Assembly: GCA_000328365.1 (NCBI GenBank)
Contig: KB298688.1
Location: 496,657-560,656 of the forward strand
From: Capitella teleta
Taxonomy: Eukaryota; Annelida; Polychaeta; Capitellidae
Length of the DNA stretch: 64,000 nt
Direction of reading: 5' to 3'
Shown: positions 48,596 through 63,051 of the stretch, in pieces
Numbering within the stretch: position 1 is the first letter of the stretch
Layout of the letters: every line of letters begins with the position of its first letter
The notes under the pieces: generated by a model
The model's database searches: none
What the model was told of the DNA's origin: nothing
The model's input: only the letters and a program-made list of their open reading frames with translations
Position numbers and translations under genes: made by a program

Positions 48596-50938
48596 AAAAA
48601 TTACCGTAGAATACTTTATCTATATCTTATCATATCTCTGCTCCACACAAATTGATGACAATGTTCATTGAAATAAAGCGTCTGGGGAAGATTAGGATTC
48701 GCATTGGATTGGATTAAATATGGTCCCTTAATTCGGAAGCCTGCAAAAATAATTCATCACTCCATGGCCTTCAAACGATGCATCAGCAGATCGCATCTCG
48801 TTCAAGGTGACACACACCAGATCTTTATGTGATTGTTGCTCCAGAAAGGCATCAACTTGGCGAATTATTGGAGTAATATATCGAGTGTGCAGAAATGTGG
48901 CAATAGTCAGCCCAATGACCAATAAGTGTATTCTTGCCAATCACTAACTGCGGACTGTCATATAGTATCCAGTGTATCCCAGGGCTCAACACGCCAACAC
49001 ATCTCATGCGAGAATGAACACTACAATCAAAACAAAAACACTCCCCCAATACCCCCCCACCCCCAAAAAAATAAGATGACCGAAGGAAATAATTCAGGTG
49101 GAATGGTCTTAAGGTTTGACCAAGGGCGGCACTGGAAGATATTGTAACCCTCGATTACCGTTGTGAATGTAATAGAGAACAATGTAAACCTAACGAACGG
49201 GAGCAAGTGCAGAGTTAACGATGCTTTAAAGGGCTTCCATCTGAGTGCTGCCTATGCAGCAACCCTCATTTGTTAGCTCAAATCCTAAGTCTGAAAGGAG
49301 ACAGACAAGATTCAACCATGATCTTCACTCAATGTTTACTCTCCGGCTTCAGAATTTGGCATATTATTTTACATTTCATTTTGAAGATGGCACATGCAAA
49401 TCAGGCTGGTAATGAAACAAAGCAGCAATATAAAACCCCAAGGAAATGAACCTGCTAGCAACTTTGACACTTTAGGGAGGAGACCAAGCAAATTATTGGT
49501 CAGGGTCGGTGTGGTAAATTTGCCAAATTGCCTGTTAGCGTGTATATATATGATGCAACATTGAAGCTATTTAATATCTACAGCTTTTGCACACTATCTA
49601 CTAGTTTTATCGAGGAGTAAAAGAAGCAAGATCCGTAGGATGTTATTGCTGTAATAATTCTCAGGATTAAATAAAATATAGCCATATATAATTCTTTGAG
49701 CTCATATACAACTTGAATGTTTTTTTATATTATCTATCCCATATCAGCCGAGCAAAGCATGTTTTTTTCCCCAAGAATAGGTTTACATGCTGAAGCATAA
49801 TAATAAATATCATCCAATTCCATCTATCTCAATTGATACCAAAGTGATAAATGATGCTCCTAGAATGGTTCCTATTTTTCACATTGTAATGGGAGGAACG
49901 TTAAATTATCTTTCGATTTTGACTTATTGAGGCAATAAATACCTTTCATGTTTCCCAAACGTCCCATTATATATTATTAGAGCCATATATCAAACACAAT
50001 TCCCGATAAATAATGACGTTTCAGATGTCATAATCAATATTTATTAGTCTAGAGATAGTTTTTTCAGACAGCATGAACATGTTACTGAAAACTTATCACA
50101 ATATACCAAGCATGCAATTTGCTGATTGATGCAAGGTGATTTCATCAAATGGTTCTGAAATATATTCTCTAATTAAAAAGAAAGCGAAGTTGCATTTGAA
50201 TTTGAAACGTGGTCAGTTGGTCACTCTGGCCGCTTTTGTTCGTTTGTTGATCAATGACCACTCTAGCAAAATATGATCCTTTTGCTTTCAAAGAAGTTTT
50301 GTTTACTAATTTGCTTTCAGATACCATGGTTTTGTCAATTTGTCATACTCAGCAGTGACAATGGACATGAATACACAATTAAACAAAGAGATGCGGTCCC
50401 AGATGCACCACAAAGCAAGCCCAGCAACAACAACACACGCTCCACTGAGGATCGTGACTTGCTTTGTGATGTAATTAAGTGTTCATGCAATCTCTAACAA
50501 TCTCTTCCTCATTGACCAAACGCAACAAATACCACTTAAGTCAATGATCTATATTTAAATTATATGAACAGCTTAGTCAATCCAGTCAAACTCAGCAATG
50601 AGATAATGGATAAATACTATTTTTTGTTGTTGAACTGCCTAACAAGTATTTGATCAGGGATGACCATAATATTTACGCTGCCATCTTATCGACCTTCATG
50701 CATCTAATCTGAATGAGCGTATCCTGGGCGCTTAGCCATCTCTGAGAGAATATTACAGAATTGGAATATCAGAGATCCTGCTTCGAATATTCAACACATG
50801 CGCCGATCAGTTTATTACTTCGTATTGATATACTATATATATCGCCCATAGTCATTAGAAATGATTAGCAATTCACTTGTTGGAGAGACAGTGACATTCA
50901 TTTGGGATATCCAAAAGGTCATTGGTTCGAAGAATGTC
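48596..50938. other. Spacer between units A and B, right part
   Basis: AT-rich, no gene or known element recognised. It ends in a 21-base poly-A tract (50939-50959) that abuts island 2 of unit B. Confidence 0.35.
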
Positions 50939-50959
50939 AAAAAAAAAAAAAAAAAAAAA

Positions 50960-51171
50960 CATTTGAGTTTGGGACAGCCTGTTGGCTCACACTAGCCTTT
51001 GTCCAAGACTGATAGGTCATTTGCTCTCTGATTACTCACCACGCCATCTGATCCCAGCACGGACCTTGAGTTCTCAATTTAGAGCCCCTCGCAGAGCCGA
51101 TTCATTTGCTGAGCGGCTTCGCTGGCAGAGGCAGCGCTTCAGTGGAGCTATCGAGAAAATCCTCACCAACA
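50960..51171 (+). repeat. Conserved island 2, unit B copy
   Basis: Near-identical to 43001-43213. The poly-A tract directly before it is absent from copy A, whose equivalent bases are AACAAAAAAG, so the tract expanded after duplication. The matching DNA stops within about 40 bp on the right (both have GCTGAGAAT). Confidence 0.75.
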
Positions 51172-51394
51172 AATCCAAAGTCTTTTGGCTGAGAATACTG
51201 CGAACTCAATGCTTCCAGCATGTTTTTTCTTTTTACGTTGTGGTTCTGATTGAATGCCCAACTTTAGAGTATTGTGCTGCCAATAGGTGATTAGCCTATT
51301 AGCTATTCTTTATAGTTGATTATTTTGGGTTATTTTGTTATCTTCTGCAATATTATGGATTTTGCATAAGGGTCCACATGGACATGTTGATTTG

Positions 51395-51580
51395 ACATAA
51401 GTTGTTCAATTTCATTTCCTCTTGCATGTGGAATCCGATGCCAAGCAATCAGTTATCTAAAAAGGGTACCCAGGTGTCAAACGCCCTACGATTTTCACAA
51501 TTACTTGTCAATTTCAATGCTAAAAGAGGAACTTTATATTTGCTATGCTTTAAAAACATTTCAACAGTATCATCTTTCTA
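51395..51580 (+). repeat. Diverged duplicated segment before island 3, unit B
   Basis: Counterpart of 45990-46340. In unit B it lies only about 220 bp after island 2, whereas in unit A the gap is 2.8 kb; unit B therefore lacks the paired-MORE block and island 1. Confidence 0.5.
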
Positions 51581-51909
51581 CTTCAAATGCCAACAAACCA
51601 ACTGACTAATCGACAGACTGACTCACAGAAATTGCTCTGTTCAATTTTGAACAGGCGTGGGTTGCAATTCATTTACTCACGTCCAAAGATACTTCCTAAT
51701 CATGTAATACATGATATGTATGTATATGGCTAAACATTTCTTTGATTGGCACCATTCTTTTCGATTGTATAAAAAAGCATAATCCTAATAATACATGTAT
51801 ACCAGTAGTTTCAAGTGCAAATGCCAATAAGATAATTATATTTCTATGGATGCTTGGCCCTGTGTTGTTTGCAAATACATGTACATTTACTCGTATGCAG
51901 TACGGACCT

Positions 51910-52093
51910 GTACGCTGGATAACTGTCGTTGTAGCTGAAGTGAAGGAAGTGATGGTGGCAAGAATTAGCCCCAACGTCCCTCCAGAGGCATCTGAAGAAG
52001 CAAAGCACCTCCGCTGTTTCAACACTCACCATGCAAATGTCTCAGTCAAATTATGGCTCAGTGGAAGAACGTGAGCACGTGGTTTGGTGAGGA
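51910..52093 (+). repeat. Conserved island 3, unit B copy
   Basis: Second copy of island 3, with the octamer ATGCAAAT kept at 52031-52038. The left 50 bp carry a few substitutions; the right 130 bp are nearly identical to unit A, ending at TTTGGTGAGGA. Confidence 0.75.
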
Positions 52094-54453
52094 GCTATGA
52101 CTGCTGTCCTTGGTGAAGGGCCTTTGTACGGAGGCACACCTTCAATAATTAATCAAAGGTGCATTAGTGCTGGGTAATTATGCAAATTTCATATCCTGAA
52201 GGTTAGAATACAGATGTCCGCAGAAGTAGTGGACCTTCTCAAGTAGCAGAGCTGACCCTTATTGCCATCGCCCGAGGAGATTGACGTGATGTCCGGGTCC
52301 GCGTAACACTTAACGCTTAGGAGACATTCCGATGATCTTGCTTTTGTGTTGGAGCTAGAAGTTTTAATTTATATCATTTTTGGTTGAGTCTATTGAATCT
52401 TCGTTATAATGGGGGAGGTTTGGCCAGCAGAGAGAGCTCAAATGTTTGTTTGACCAAGGATTAATGATTATATCCAAGAACTCCTCATGTTCGTGTTTAT
52501 AGTTACTAACATAAATTTCAAATAGCTCGATCTGTTAGTTGAGGTTTAAAAATTAGAAAAATCGTGTTGTGAATTAAATAGTTTGGCTTAAATCGCTAGT
52601 GTTTCTTTCCATAATACCAATGTGTCTCCAGATACTTGAGAGGATGGACATCATAGTATATCATCGATAAACTTGGTTAAAGGATATTAGTCAAATAAGA
52701 CAGAACTGATGTTCACTGGCAGAAGGAATTGTCCTTACAACCTTGAATCCACCAAACGTCTCTTTCTACAGTTCTGCATTAATGGGCAAAAATAGAGTCG
52801 GCACGATTTCCACAGAAACATCCGCTGATTCTATACCGAACTTCGCTGATTGTTAATGTATCAAGGACATCGTTACTTTCATATAGATTCTGCTTGAAAA
52901 ATGAGAGCTATAAATATTTTACTCTATTTGGAAGACAAGAAGAAATCGCAATCCTTGAAAAACCAATCTTAGAGTCGTTTGATTGGACACGAAAGAATGG
53001 CATGGACCATCTGCTCTGTAAATCAAGAGAAATGAGCCAATGTTTAGAATGCAGAGGTTCATTCAGTTTCAGTGATGAAATTGCTGTGGTGGTCTTTCTG
53101 CAGAAACGCAATATATATTCACTAGTTTCAAACGTCACGGGTTTGTGCATGATCAATGAAAGGCATTATACAACGAACCATTATGAACGAATTGATTTCA
53201 AAGGCCGAGAAGCTATTCAATGCATTTACGGATGTTCATGCGTATTATGTCACAGTTGTAATGTACGCCAGCTTCTGTGCCTCTTTTGTTTTGATGGGCA
53301 AAACTTCCGGTTTACTTAGAACCGGAGCCACGTGCAACTCCGAAGCTTTTAAGCCAATCGCAACCTTCTTTGCTGTATTTTGTCCTTTCAGCAGAAACTG
53401 ACACTGAATTCCGTTGAAAACGCAAGTATCGTGTTGCATTTCCCTTTCACGCGTATACTTACTTTCACTCTTACGTCAAAGAGATACTAAGTAGCAAAAC
53501 GAAACCCGAGTCTAGGGCTAAACTAAAAATACCAACTACAATACTCACGTGTATGCATTGATATTGATATGTACTGTAAGTTTAATCGCATGTCATCATG
53601 GCAATTTTAACACAAGAACAAAATAAGTTAATGGTAAGCAAAACTTAATGATCAGAGTCAAATAATTCTTTCTATTAGATTACAATAATTTGCAATACTG
53701 ACATCAAACTCGCGTTGATGACAGGATATAATTTGCTGCCAGCTTAACAAGTGCAATATTGTCACCATAATTTAATCATTAGTACTATGAGATAACAATA
53801 CTTATAATATTGAAGATGGCACTCATGATAATCCTGATCTTATTACGTCACAAGCACACCTTATTCGTGGACAATAATCTATAAAGAATACGCTTTCAAT
53901 ACACCGCGCAGGAACACATACAATGCCCCCACAAACACGGAGGATCGTGACTTGTTTTACGATTGTGGAGCTCGTGATTGGGTGGCGCCAATTCAAGACA
54001 CGGATCTACATTGAGACGCACGCGCATGGCTGCCAAGGGAATTGTATAATGCAGCAGGAAAAGTGGGTGGTATTGACAAAACTCCCGTGAGATGGAAGAC
54101 TCAACTGACAGATCATCTCTCATTCATTCATCATAATTACTCAGCATCGCTTTCTGTGTTCATTCACATGTTCTACACACTTCTGATCGTAATTAATGAT
54201 CTTGTTTCTGTGGAGCTACACGTGTCGTATTTCTATAAGATTTGCTAGCATTTTTGGGAGAATCGAGACCATTTTGATGATTATGATATTTTGCCAGCGG
54301 CAACCCAGTGCTGGAGTGGCCAACACCCATGCATTATGGTCAGTAACAACATTTGTATCAAACAGGGCATGAAGCCATGCGTGCGAATGCAAATTTTCTT
54401 GTGGTGTAAGTTGCATATGCACCAACCCTCCGCCTAACAATATGTTTGTTCAC
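52094..54453. other. Spacer between units B and C
   Basis: No gene supported. A 141-codon frame (52894-53319, +) lacks an ATG at its start and has no recognisable domain. Confidence 0.35.
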
Positions 54454-54686
54454 AGAGGTATATAAACATGGCCAGTTTTGGATGTAACCCGTGTTTAGAG
54501 GTGTCAGGAGAGAGATATCACGTCCTGTCTGTTTACGCAAATGAGTCAATCACGGAAGGCATCGGTGTGCTTCTCTTTCTGTGTTCACGTTTTATGCGGC
54601 GCCCCGAATCCGCTTCCCTGAATGTATTGCCTTCGGGTTGGGGCAGCAACAGCTAGGGGCCGGGTATTGAGGGAACATTTTGCTCT
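54454..54686 (+). repeat. Conserved island 4, unit C copy
   Basis: Counterpart of 35493-35725. The TATA element is kept (GTATATAAACATG) and the same 62-codon ORF is open, with one silent and two amino-acid-changing differences, a ratio that does not argue for a protein product. Confidence 0.75.
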
Positions 54687-56084
54687 AGTTGTTATGTTTG
54701 ACAATATCCAGGGATTGATTTCATGACCGTAGTTTTCCCATTGTTAACAATAGGAGAATTACTTTTTTTCGCGTCACCACAGTTTGAGGTCCTCTTTAAA
54801 TTATCTAAAGCCTATGGCTTATCCCGACTAAGCGGCCGATCCTATTTCATGAACATTGTTTAGCCAGAACATGGCCGACACCTTCTGCCGATGCTGGCAA
54901 ATTACAAAAGAACTCTTTTATGTTCGCTATTTATTCTAATTTTATACGATATTGGGGTTTATTTTTTATATGAAGTAAACGATCTCGTTATCTCGAAGCG
55001 AAGGTCCGTTAGTTTTACGGTTGCCATGGTCACTGAGGTTTGTTTTCATTACCTGCGAGAATCTCGCGAAAATTCGATGGTGTCGATTTTTTATTGAATT
55101 ATTCATTAGCGTCGTGATTTTTTTTTTGTCTCAAAAATGCATATAAAGATTAAATGATATATAAAGATGCAATGGTAAAATTCTTCATGTTCGTGTGTGG
55201 TTTTTTATTTATTTATTTATTTTTGTTGTTGTTGTTGTTGTTATTTTATTTATTTATTTATTTTATTTATTATTATTGGTCATTTTCGTTGTTGAACTGT
55301 GCTACTTGTCACATGCGGAGCATTTATACCCTAATCTTAGGCAGAGTTAAATCCGATGTAGTTAGCCCTATGTTCATAAAATGACTGTTAAGTTCCTGTA
55401 AAAGAATCCTTGTTAAAATCAGCTTTCGATAAATCGGGGCCAGGGATTCAAAAGACCTGTCATAAGACTAATGTAACACCAGGTAAGGTAGTGGACAAGT
55501 GATTTGCGTGATCGCACCTAAATTGAGAAGGCTAGGCTCTGACAGCTGGAGTTTCTAAGCCAGCCACAAACCTTTTGTTCTGTAATTTCTTCTAGACTCG
55601 TCCTTACCCCCTCTGTGCCGACCCATCTGGCACCATATAGTATGCAGACATTCCACTCAGGTATTGTCGCGTTATAGCTTACCGTCTGTCAACTGGTGAC
55701 TCAAATTAAGTTTTGGATTGTTCTCCGGACACTCTTAACTCACGGCAGTCTGACAGAACTCAATGCGAAATCAACAGTGAACATCAACATTTTAGAGATT
55801 TAGGAGCTGCAGCAGATGCCGAAGGAAGACTCTCTGCGACCATTGTGGCTGCACCCTGGAAATATGAAATACCCGTTTCACCATAAATATACAAAGTGTC
55901 GCCAATTTTAAACATAATATCGTGCGTCAGTTGAGATGACACGTGTCCAATCCATAATGCAGATAAGCATTAAAACTTGCACTGCTTAGAAGGTTTCCAG
56001 TCCACATAACACTTTTCTGGTTTTCTACAAATACTTTCAATTGACAGACTTTTGTTTTGTTATCAGGATTGCGCTGGCATGCGA
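54687..56084. other. Non-coding DNA in unit C with low-complexity T-rich tract
   Basis: A TTTA/TTG-type low-complexity tract lies at 55200-55280. No gene recognised. The X-box at 55020 is the only landmark. Confidence 0.4.
55020..55033. promoter_or_regulatory. RFX X-box, unit C
   Basis: GTTGCCATGGTCAC fits the RFX consensus and stands between island 4 and the MORE-like module, as the X-box at 38118 does in unit A. Confidence 0.5.
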
Positions 56085-56380
56085 CAATAAATCAGCTATT
56101 CAAGAGACAAAGTGCTCATTTTGATAGCTTCGTAGACAGTTCTCTTCAGGGATTCTTAAAGGTCATGACCCTGTTTGAATATTCATGAAGTGAGGAATTC
56201 CTGTTGCTACCCCAGAGTCATACCCGAACTCTAACTTATAGCATAGCAAAGTGGCTGACACATAAAACCATCGACACGACTTCCCTGTAATTTACAGGTG
56301 CATTTTTGAGCAATCCGGAAGTGCAGCTTATATGACGTCATTATCATAATAATACTCCACGTTTAGACTATAAATAACAA
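56085..56380 (+). promoter_or_regulatory. Duplicated MORE-like and CRE modules, unit C
   Basis: Counterpart of 41040-41140 and 42040-42105. TTGAATATTCAT (56175-56186) follows GGTCATGACCC, and a perfect CRE TGACGTCA is at 56333-56340. The two modules are 150 bp apart here and 940 bp apart in unit A. Confidence 0.55.
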
Positions 56381-56779
56381 TGAACTTCCTCTCCATTGGC
56401 GGCTGCACAAATGTCAGAAAGACGTGCTTAAATACTCCCCTGTATATCTACATCTCTCAATACAAGACCTTCATTTTGACCTTAAATGTCCTTACTTCGC
56501 ACGCTACCGTGTGATGTTTCCAACTTCTAAGCGACGTTTCTAGAGAGAATATCCCTTGAGTTCATTTCTCTACGCTATAGCTGTGTTGTATGTTTTTACT
56601 TGAGAGGGAGGGCCTTGGATGCGTTTTAATTAACATGCAACCTTTCTTTCTTGCAATTGTGTCTCATATATAGAGGCATCATACATACAATTGTGACACA
56701 CCGCGGGCAAATATACAACATATCAGAGGTGATGTTTCCTGTATTTCCTTAAACTCTGGTTTGATTGAAATGACAATAA

Positions 56780-56845
56780 AAACATCTTAGTTTAGTGCAG
56801 CCTTTTGGCTTGCACTGGCCTTTGACTAAGACTGATATTTGTTTT
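56780..56845 (+). repeat. Diverged partial copy of island 2, unit C
   Basis: Only the first part of island 2 is recognisable (GCAGCCTTTTGGCTTGCACT, then GGCC, then AAGACTGATA). The AGCC/GGCT hairpin is kept although the surrounding bases changed. Confidence 0.55.
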
Positions 56846-57024
56846 GATGCGCGAGGGATTAAGCACCAATGTGCTATACAAGACATCCATGAATCCTAAC
56901 ATATTTGCTGAACCGAATTTCTAAAAATAGCCAAGTTTAAGTCTTGATTTGAACGATTGATAATATGCATGGCACAATACCATTCATTGCATTCTCATTT
57001 GCGACGTGTAACAATGTTTGTTTA

Positions 57025-57700
57025 AAATCAGTGTTGCCCTTGAATGGTCTTGATTAATCCCCCGGGCGAAATAAAATGGTATCTGATGCCATCCAAGGTC
57101 GATTTCTGAAGCAATCTAGAGTCTCGAATTCGACATAAATTTAGATGAGCTCGCATCCGTCTACTTGCGTTGAGTTGAGAGATTGTTTGATTTGTACACA
57201 TTGAACAGTTGACTTGGGACCATACCACAGAACAGGATAAGATAAGATGGAGATGGCACGCAGCTTTGTTATGTTTTGTGATGGACAGCCAGTAGGTCCT
57301 TTAACATGCTTACCTGGTTCATTATTCTTCTCTGATTTTTGTTGCTGTAGATTTTGTCTCTGATTACAAGCAGAAAATGTACTGTCCATCCAATTACGTC
57401 CATCAAATGGACAGCATACTCAGATCTAATTGCTGTGTACGTCAATGTCATGGTTGAAACGTTCTCGTGGCAATCATATTAAATCACTGAGGATTGTTTC
57501 CTTGCAAGAAGGCGGCCTCATGAATATGCATGAGTAATAGCCAGGGCGGAAGTTGAGCAGAGAATAAATTACGCCTTCTGACGGGAAAATTTATGCCTCA
57601 GAGCGAGGTCACCATGAATATTCGTGCGTTAATTCAAGTTTGGTTCACAATCACCGTGGTTGTGCTTTCAGACGATTTCCTCTGAATTATCTTGGCATTC
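57025..57700 (+). promoter_or_regulatory. Duplicated block with paired MORE-like sites, unit C
   Basis: Counterpart of 43805-44250. POU-dimer-like sites ATGAATATGCAT (57520-57531) and ATGAATATTCGT (57614-57625) lie 94 bp apart with TTCTGACGGGAAAAT between them. The left site is a full MORE match and differs from that of unit A in the half-site used. Confidence 0.55.
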
Positions 57701-58399
57701 ATTGATCACGACACGCGAAGGAAACAGCGGACGATCCTACTGAAATTTTGTTACTCGGACAAGTGATATCCAATTCAAATGGGATGTTGTTCAGTTCACT
57801 TTTATATCTACCACATTTACACAAAAACACATAGGTTTCACATACATATATACCACCACAAGTAAGCACAGAATACATTGCTAGACGGCAAGTTAAATGC
57901 GACTGTCTCCATATGTTTCTAAACAACTCGAATTTTTGCAAAAATTGGAGGTTTGATTGCACCTACGTAATTTTTGGATAAAGATTAATTGCAACTGAGA
58001 CAAGGACAAAAAGGTAATGAACACACGACACACCACAATAGATCACACATTTTTCATTCAAATGAAACTCATGTTGCAACTACAAATTAAACATTTCTTA
58101 GGTTACATTTCCTTTGTGCATTTTGTATTGAATGAGCTTTTCGGTGGCCCTTTTGTACTGAATGAAACATGAGCAGGATCAATGGTCGTTCTATATTTAC
58201 ACTTTAATCCCTTCCAATATATTATATCATGATATGACATCCTGGTATCGGCTAGCTCATTCTGTCTTGGGCCCTCTCCAAAGATGTACTTTAAAGACAA
58301 TTTTGACATCTATTCTTACTATTAAATTAAGATAAGTTGGTATCTAAACAGCACACCAAGGTTTGCGCTGTCCTCTTTGTGTTCACGATGCGGTACCTC

Positions 58400-58554
58400 T
58401 ACGTTGTTGCTGAGTGGAAGAGATGGAGGCAAGAATTAGCCTCAACGTCCCTCCAGAGGCATCTGAAGAAGCAAAGCACCCCCGCTGTGTCAACACACAC
58501 AATTCAAATGTCTCAGTCAAATTATGGCTCAGCCGAAGAGAGCGCTCACTTTGT
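58400..58554 (+). repeat. Conserved island 3, unit C copy
   Basis: Most diverged copy of island 3; the central 60 bp (GGAGGCAAGAATTAGCCTCA, then AACGTCCCTCCAGAGG and onward) remain almost unchanged, while the right end differs. Confidence 0.7.
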
Positions 58555-60700
<2,146 letters not shown>

Positions 60701-60759
60701 ATTGAGCTCTGCGCCTAGACACTCCTCCCAGTCAGGAGATGAAGCAGGTTCAGCAGGGA

Positions 60760-61290
60760 AAGCAGATGGGGCGACAATTTCCGGAAAGCCGGGGATCGAA
60801 GGCGTTCAGGCACAACCGGCAGCCCTTGTGGGAAGGGAGATTTCCTATTATTCTTTTCTGACAGTTGGATGTGAAGTTCCAGGAGTCGATGAAATTTTGG
60901 AAGTAATCAAATCTTGCACGTACAGACGGAAAGTCTTTGCGTGTGATGGCACGCTTGCGCGGAGGACAGTTTACGGAGCTTGAGCAATCCCTTGTTTCTG
61001 GATCGAGCCATTATATGGGGGTCAGTGTCTCAGCTAGGGAAGTTGACACGCGAGCGGAATACTTAACTGTGATAACAAAGCTGGTGTCGCGAGTTTTTTT
61101 TTTCACGTTTAACAAGTCGCTGAGATCATATCAAAGCCTCGATCAAACGAATATTTGATGCGGACAGACCGCCGGCTAGTGTGTTCGACAGTCAAAGCAA
61201 GATGGCGGACGCTCGGCTTTCCGGAAATTGCCGAACTCAGCCCGAAGCCACTTCATTCAGTCTCCCTTTATCTCTTGTCTCGAACAGTCT
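60760..61290 (+). promoter_or_regulatory. Candidate CpG-type promoter with ETS and YY1 motifs
   Basis: A GC-richer block within AT-rich DNA. A 17-bp inverted pair, CAATTTCCGGAAAGCCG at 60775-60791 and its reverse complement at 61214-61230, contains ETS cores (CCGGAA). A YY1-type CAAGATGGCGG lies at 61198-61208. ETS plus YY1 is a common housekeeping-promoter pair. No coding exon follows within the window, so any transcript would be non-coding or have distant exons. Confidence 0.4.
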
Positions 61291-62639
61291 ATAATATGAG
61301 CGTAAGCATCTCCTTCCTGTGAGTTATCCCTTAATTTGACCTATTAGGTATGTGATTGTAGTGTGCAGTCATCGGCTCAAAGTTATGAAAAGGAAGTGCC
61401 ATTGTAAACAGAACTGAATAATAACACTTCAAGAACATCCGTTTAGTCTTCACAAAGCACGCAAGGTGTGCATGATTAAAGAATGAGGATAGTGTTGCAC
61501 CTGTGAAGTTAACTGGATTCTGCATGATGCATATGCGTCATGTTTTTCACTCTGTTTACGACAAATGATGATGAATGCCAATATGATCAGTTGACAGTTT
61601 TGGATGCAGATGCGTGTTTTTAAAACTCTATATCTGGACACTCACGTGACTGCGTGTGTGTCAGCTGTATCGACCGTAGTAGGTCATCAAGGCAAGACTG
61701 TGGGTGAATTCCATTCAGCCCATTGTACTCCATAACAAAGTGCCAAAATAACAGCGCGAGGTGTATTGCAACACAATTGGAAGTAAATTTGTGCAATTCT
61801 AGAATAATCGACACAATATTTAATTGAAACAAATGCAAAATTAACTCTCAGACATACATTGCATACGCGATATATCCCGATGTGCATATATGAAATGTCA
61901 CAAATTTACCTATTGAACTAACACATTGTTTTGCTCGATTTTATTGAATTTCATAAATGCAGCGAGAACATTTAAAGCACATCTGTCAGCCAATATTATT
62001 AAAATAATTCAAAACCAATTATTATTTGATTTTTGACATAGAATATCGAGAATAATGAAATATTGATTTTACCAAAACTGCTGACAGAGCTACTCATTCG
62101 CGGCTTGTATTTTTAGCAATAGGAGAATAATGCCAATAATATCACCCCAGCATGAAATCACCATGAGAATAAAGCGATATCATTAACCTCTCAAAATCGA
62201 AATACCTAGGAATTATAACCCTTATCAGGCGTGATGTATTGAGATAAGTCTGCCTGTTTGTTACTTGTCTTTGAAATGCATACCCTATCTTTCGCTGCTA
62301 TTTCAAAACAAACAGAAAATCTGTTCACGGACAGGTTCTTATCATTAGGTAGATATGGCATGAAGGGCAACCTCTTCAAGCAGCGATGACACCACCCGTT
62401 TGCAGCTTGTATTATTCTATCAATTCAGTTAATTCAAAGCATTGCAATCGAGAGCATTTCCGATCCAGGACTTAACTGACATCACGTATCAGTGGTGTCC
62501 ATTTACAGCCTTCACGGTGATAAGACATTGAAGTAGATGTAAGCTTTTAGCTTAGCTTTAAATTTGACAGTTCGACAAAAAGAATCGTCGTCAGGCAAGG
62601 TACGGGGGACGTGTATTTCCAAGAAAATAAAAGAGAAGA
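61291..62639. other. Spacer between units C and D, right part
   Basis: AT-rich, no gene or element recognised. Confidence 0.4.
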
Positions 62640-62880
62640 GCATAAACAGCCAACCATTTGTATGCATATTCATGAGCATTGGTCAGGAGGCATGTTGAGT
62701 AGAATATGCGTTGTGACAGATAAATTGAAGCATCAGAGAGAACATTATCAATATTCATGTTTATTTTTAGAGAAATTCCGCATCACTCTGAACTTCCTCT
62801 TGAATTAGAGTTTTACATCTTTGCTGTTGTGTGTAAATGTGGCCTCCATTGATCATTGGATTCTCGTTGCCCTCCGCTCT
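62640..62880 (+). promoter_or_regulatory. Duplicated block with paired MORE-like sites, unit D
   Basis: Third copy of the block. ATGCATATTCAT (62662-62673) and ATCAATATTCAT (62747-62758) are 85 bp apart, with GTTGAGTAGAATATGCGTTG and GAAGCATCAGAGAG between them. It leads straight into island 1. Confidence 0.55.
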
Positions 62881-62883
62881 GGG

Positions 62884-63018
62884 TTTTCGTGTGATTCCAG
62901 TCACACGTGGAGCTCCTGTGTTCAATGGACGAGGCTTCAAATCCTTTCACCGTGTGTCCTCCAGATAAAGCATTCGGAAACATGGCCAGAAAGTCAACTG
63001 ACCGCCCCCTGCAAAAGA
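62884..63018 (+). repeat. Conserved island 1, unit D copy (135 bp)
   Basis: Identical base for base to 44395-44529. The match ends sharply on both sides: the left neighbours are diverged block sequence, and the right side passes into a CT repeat. Confidence 0.8.
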
Positions 63019-63030
63019 ACGCGTGCAGCT

Positions 63031-63051
63031 CGCTCTCTCTCTCTCTCTCTC
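63031..63051 (+). repeat. (CT)n microsatellite
   Basis: A short CT run beside island 1 of unit D, absent beside the unit A copy. Confidence 0.85.

Noticed and set aside
52894-53319. 141-codon ORF between units B and C
   Set aside because: It opens on TTG rather than ATG and shows no family resemblance.
56780-56845. U2 snRNA-like sequence
   Set aside because: GCCTTTTGGCT resembles the U2 5' end, but the following branch-binding and Sm-site regions are missing and the other island 2 copies do not fit U2.
60702-60983. 93-codon ORF
   Set aside because: It overlaps the GC-rich promoter-like block, where open frames are expected, and has no recognisable domain.
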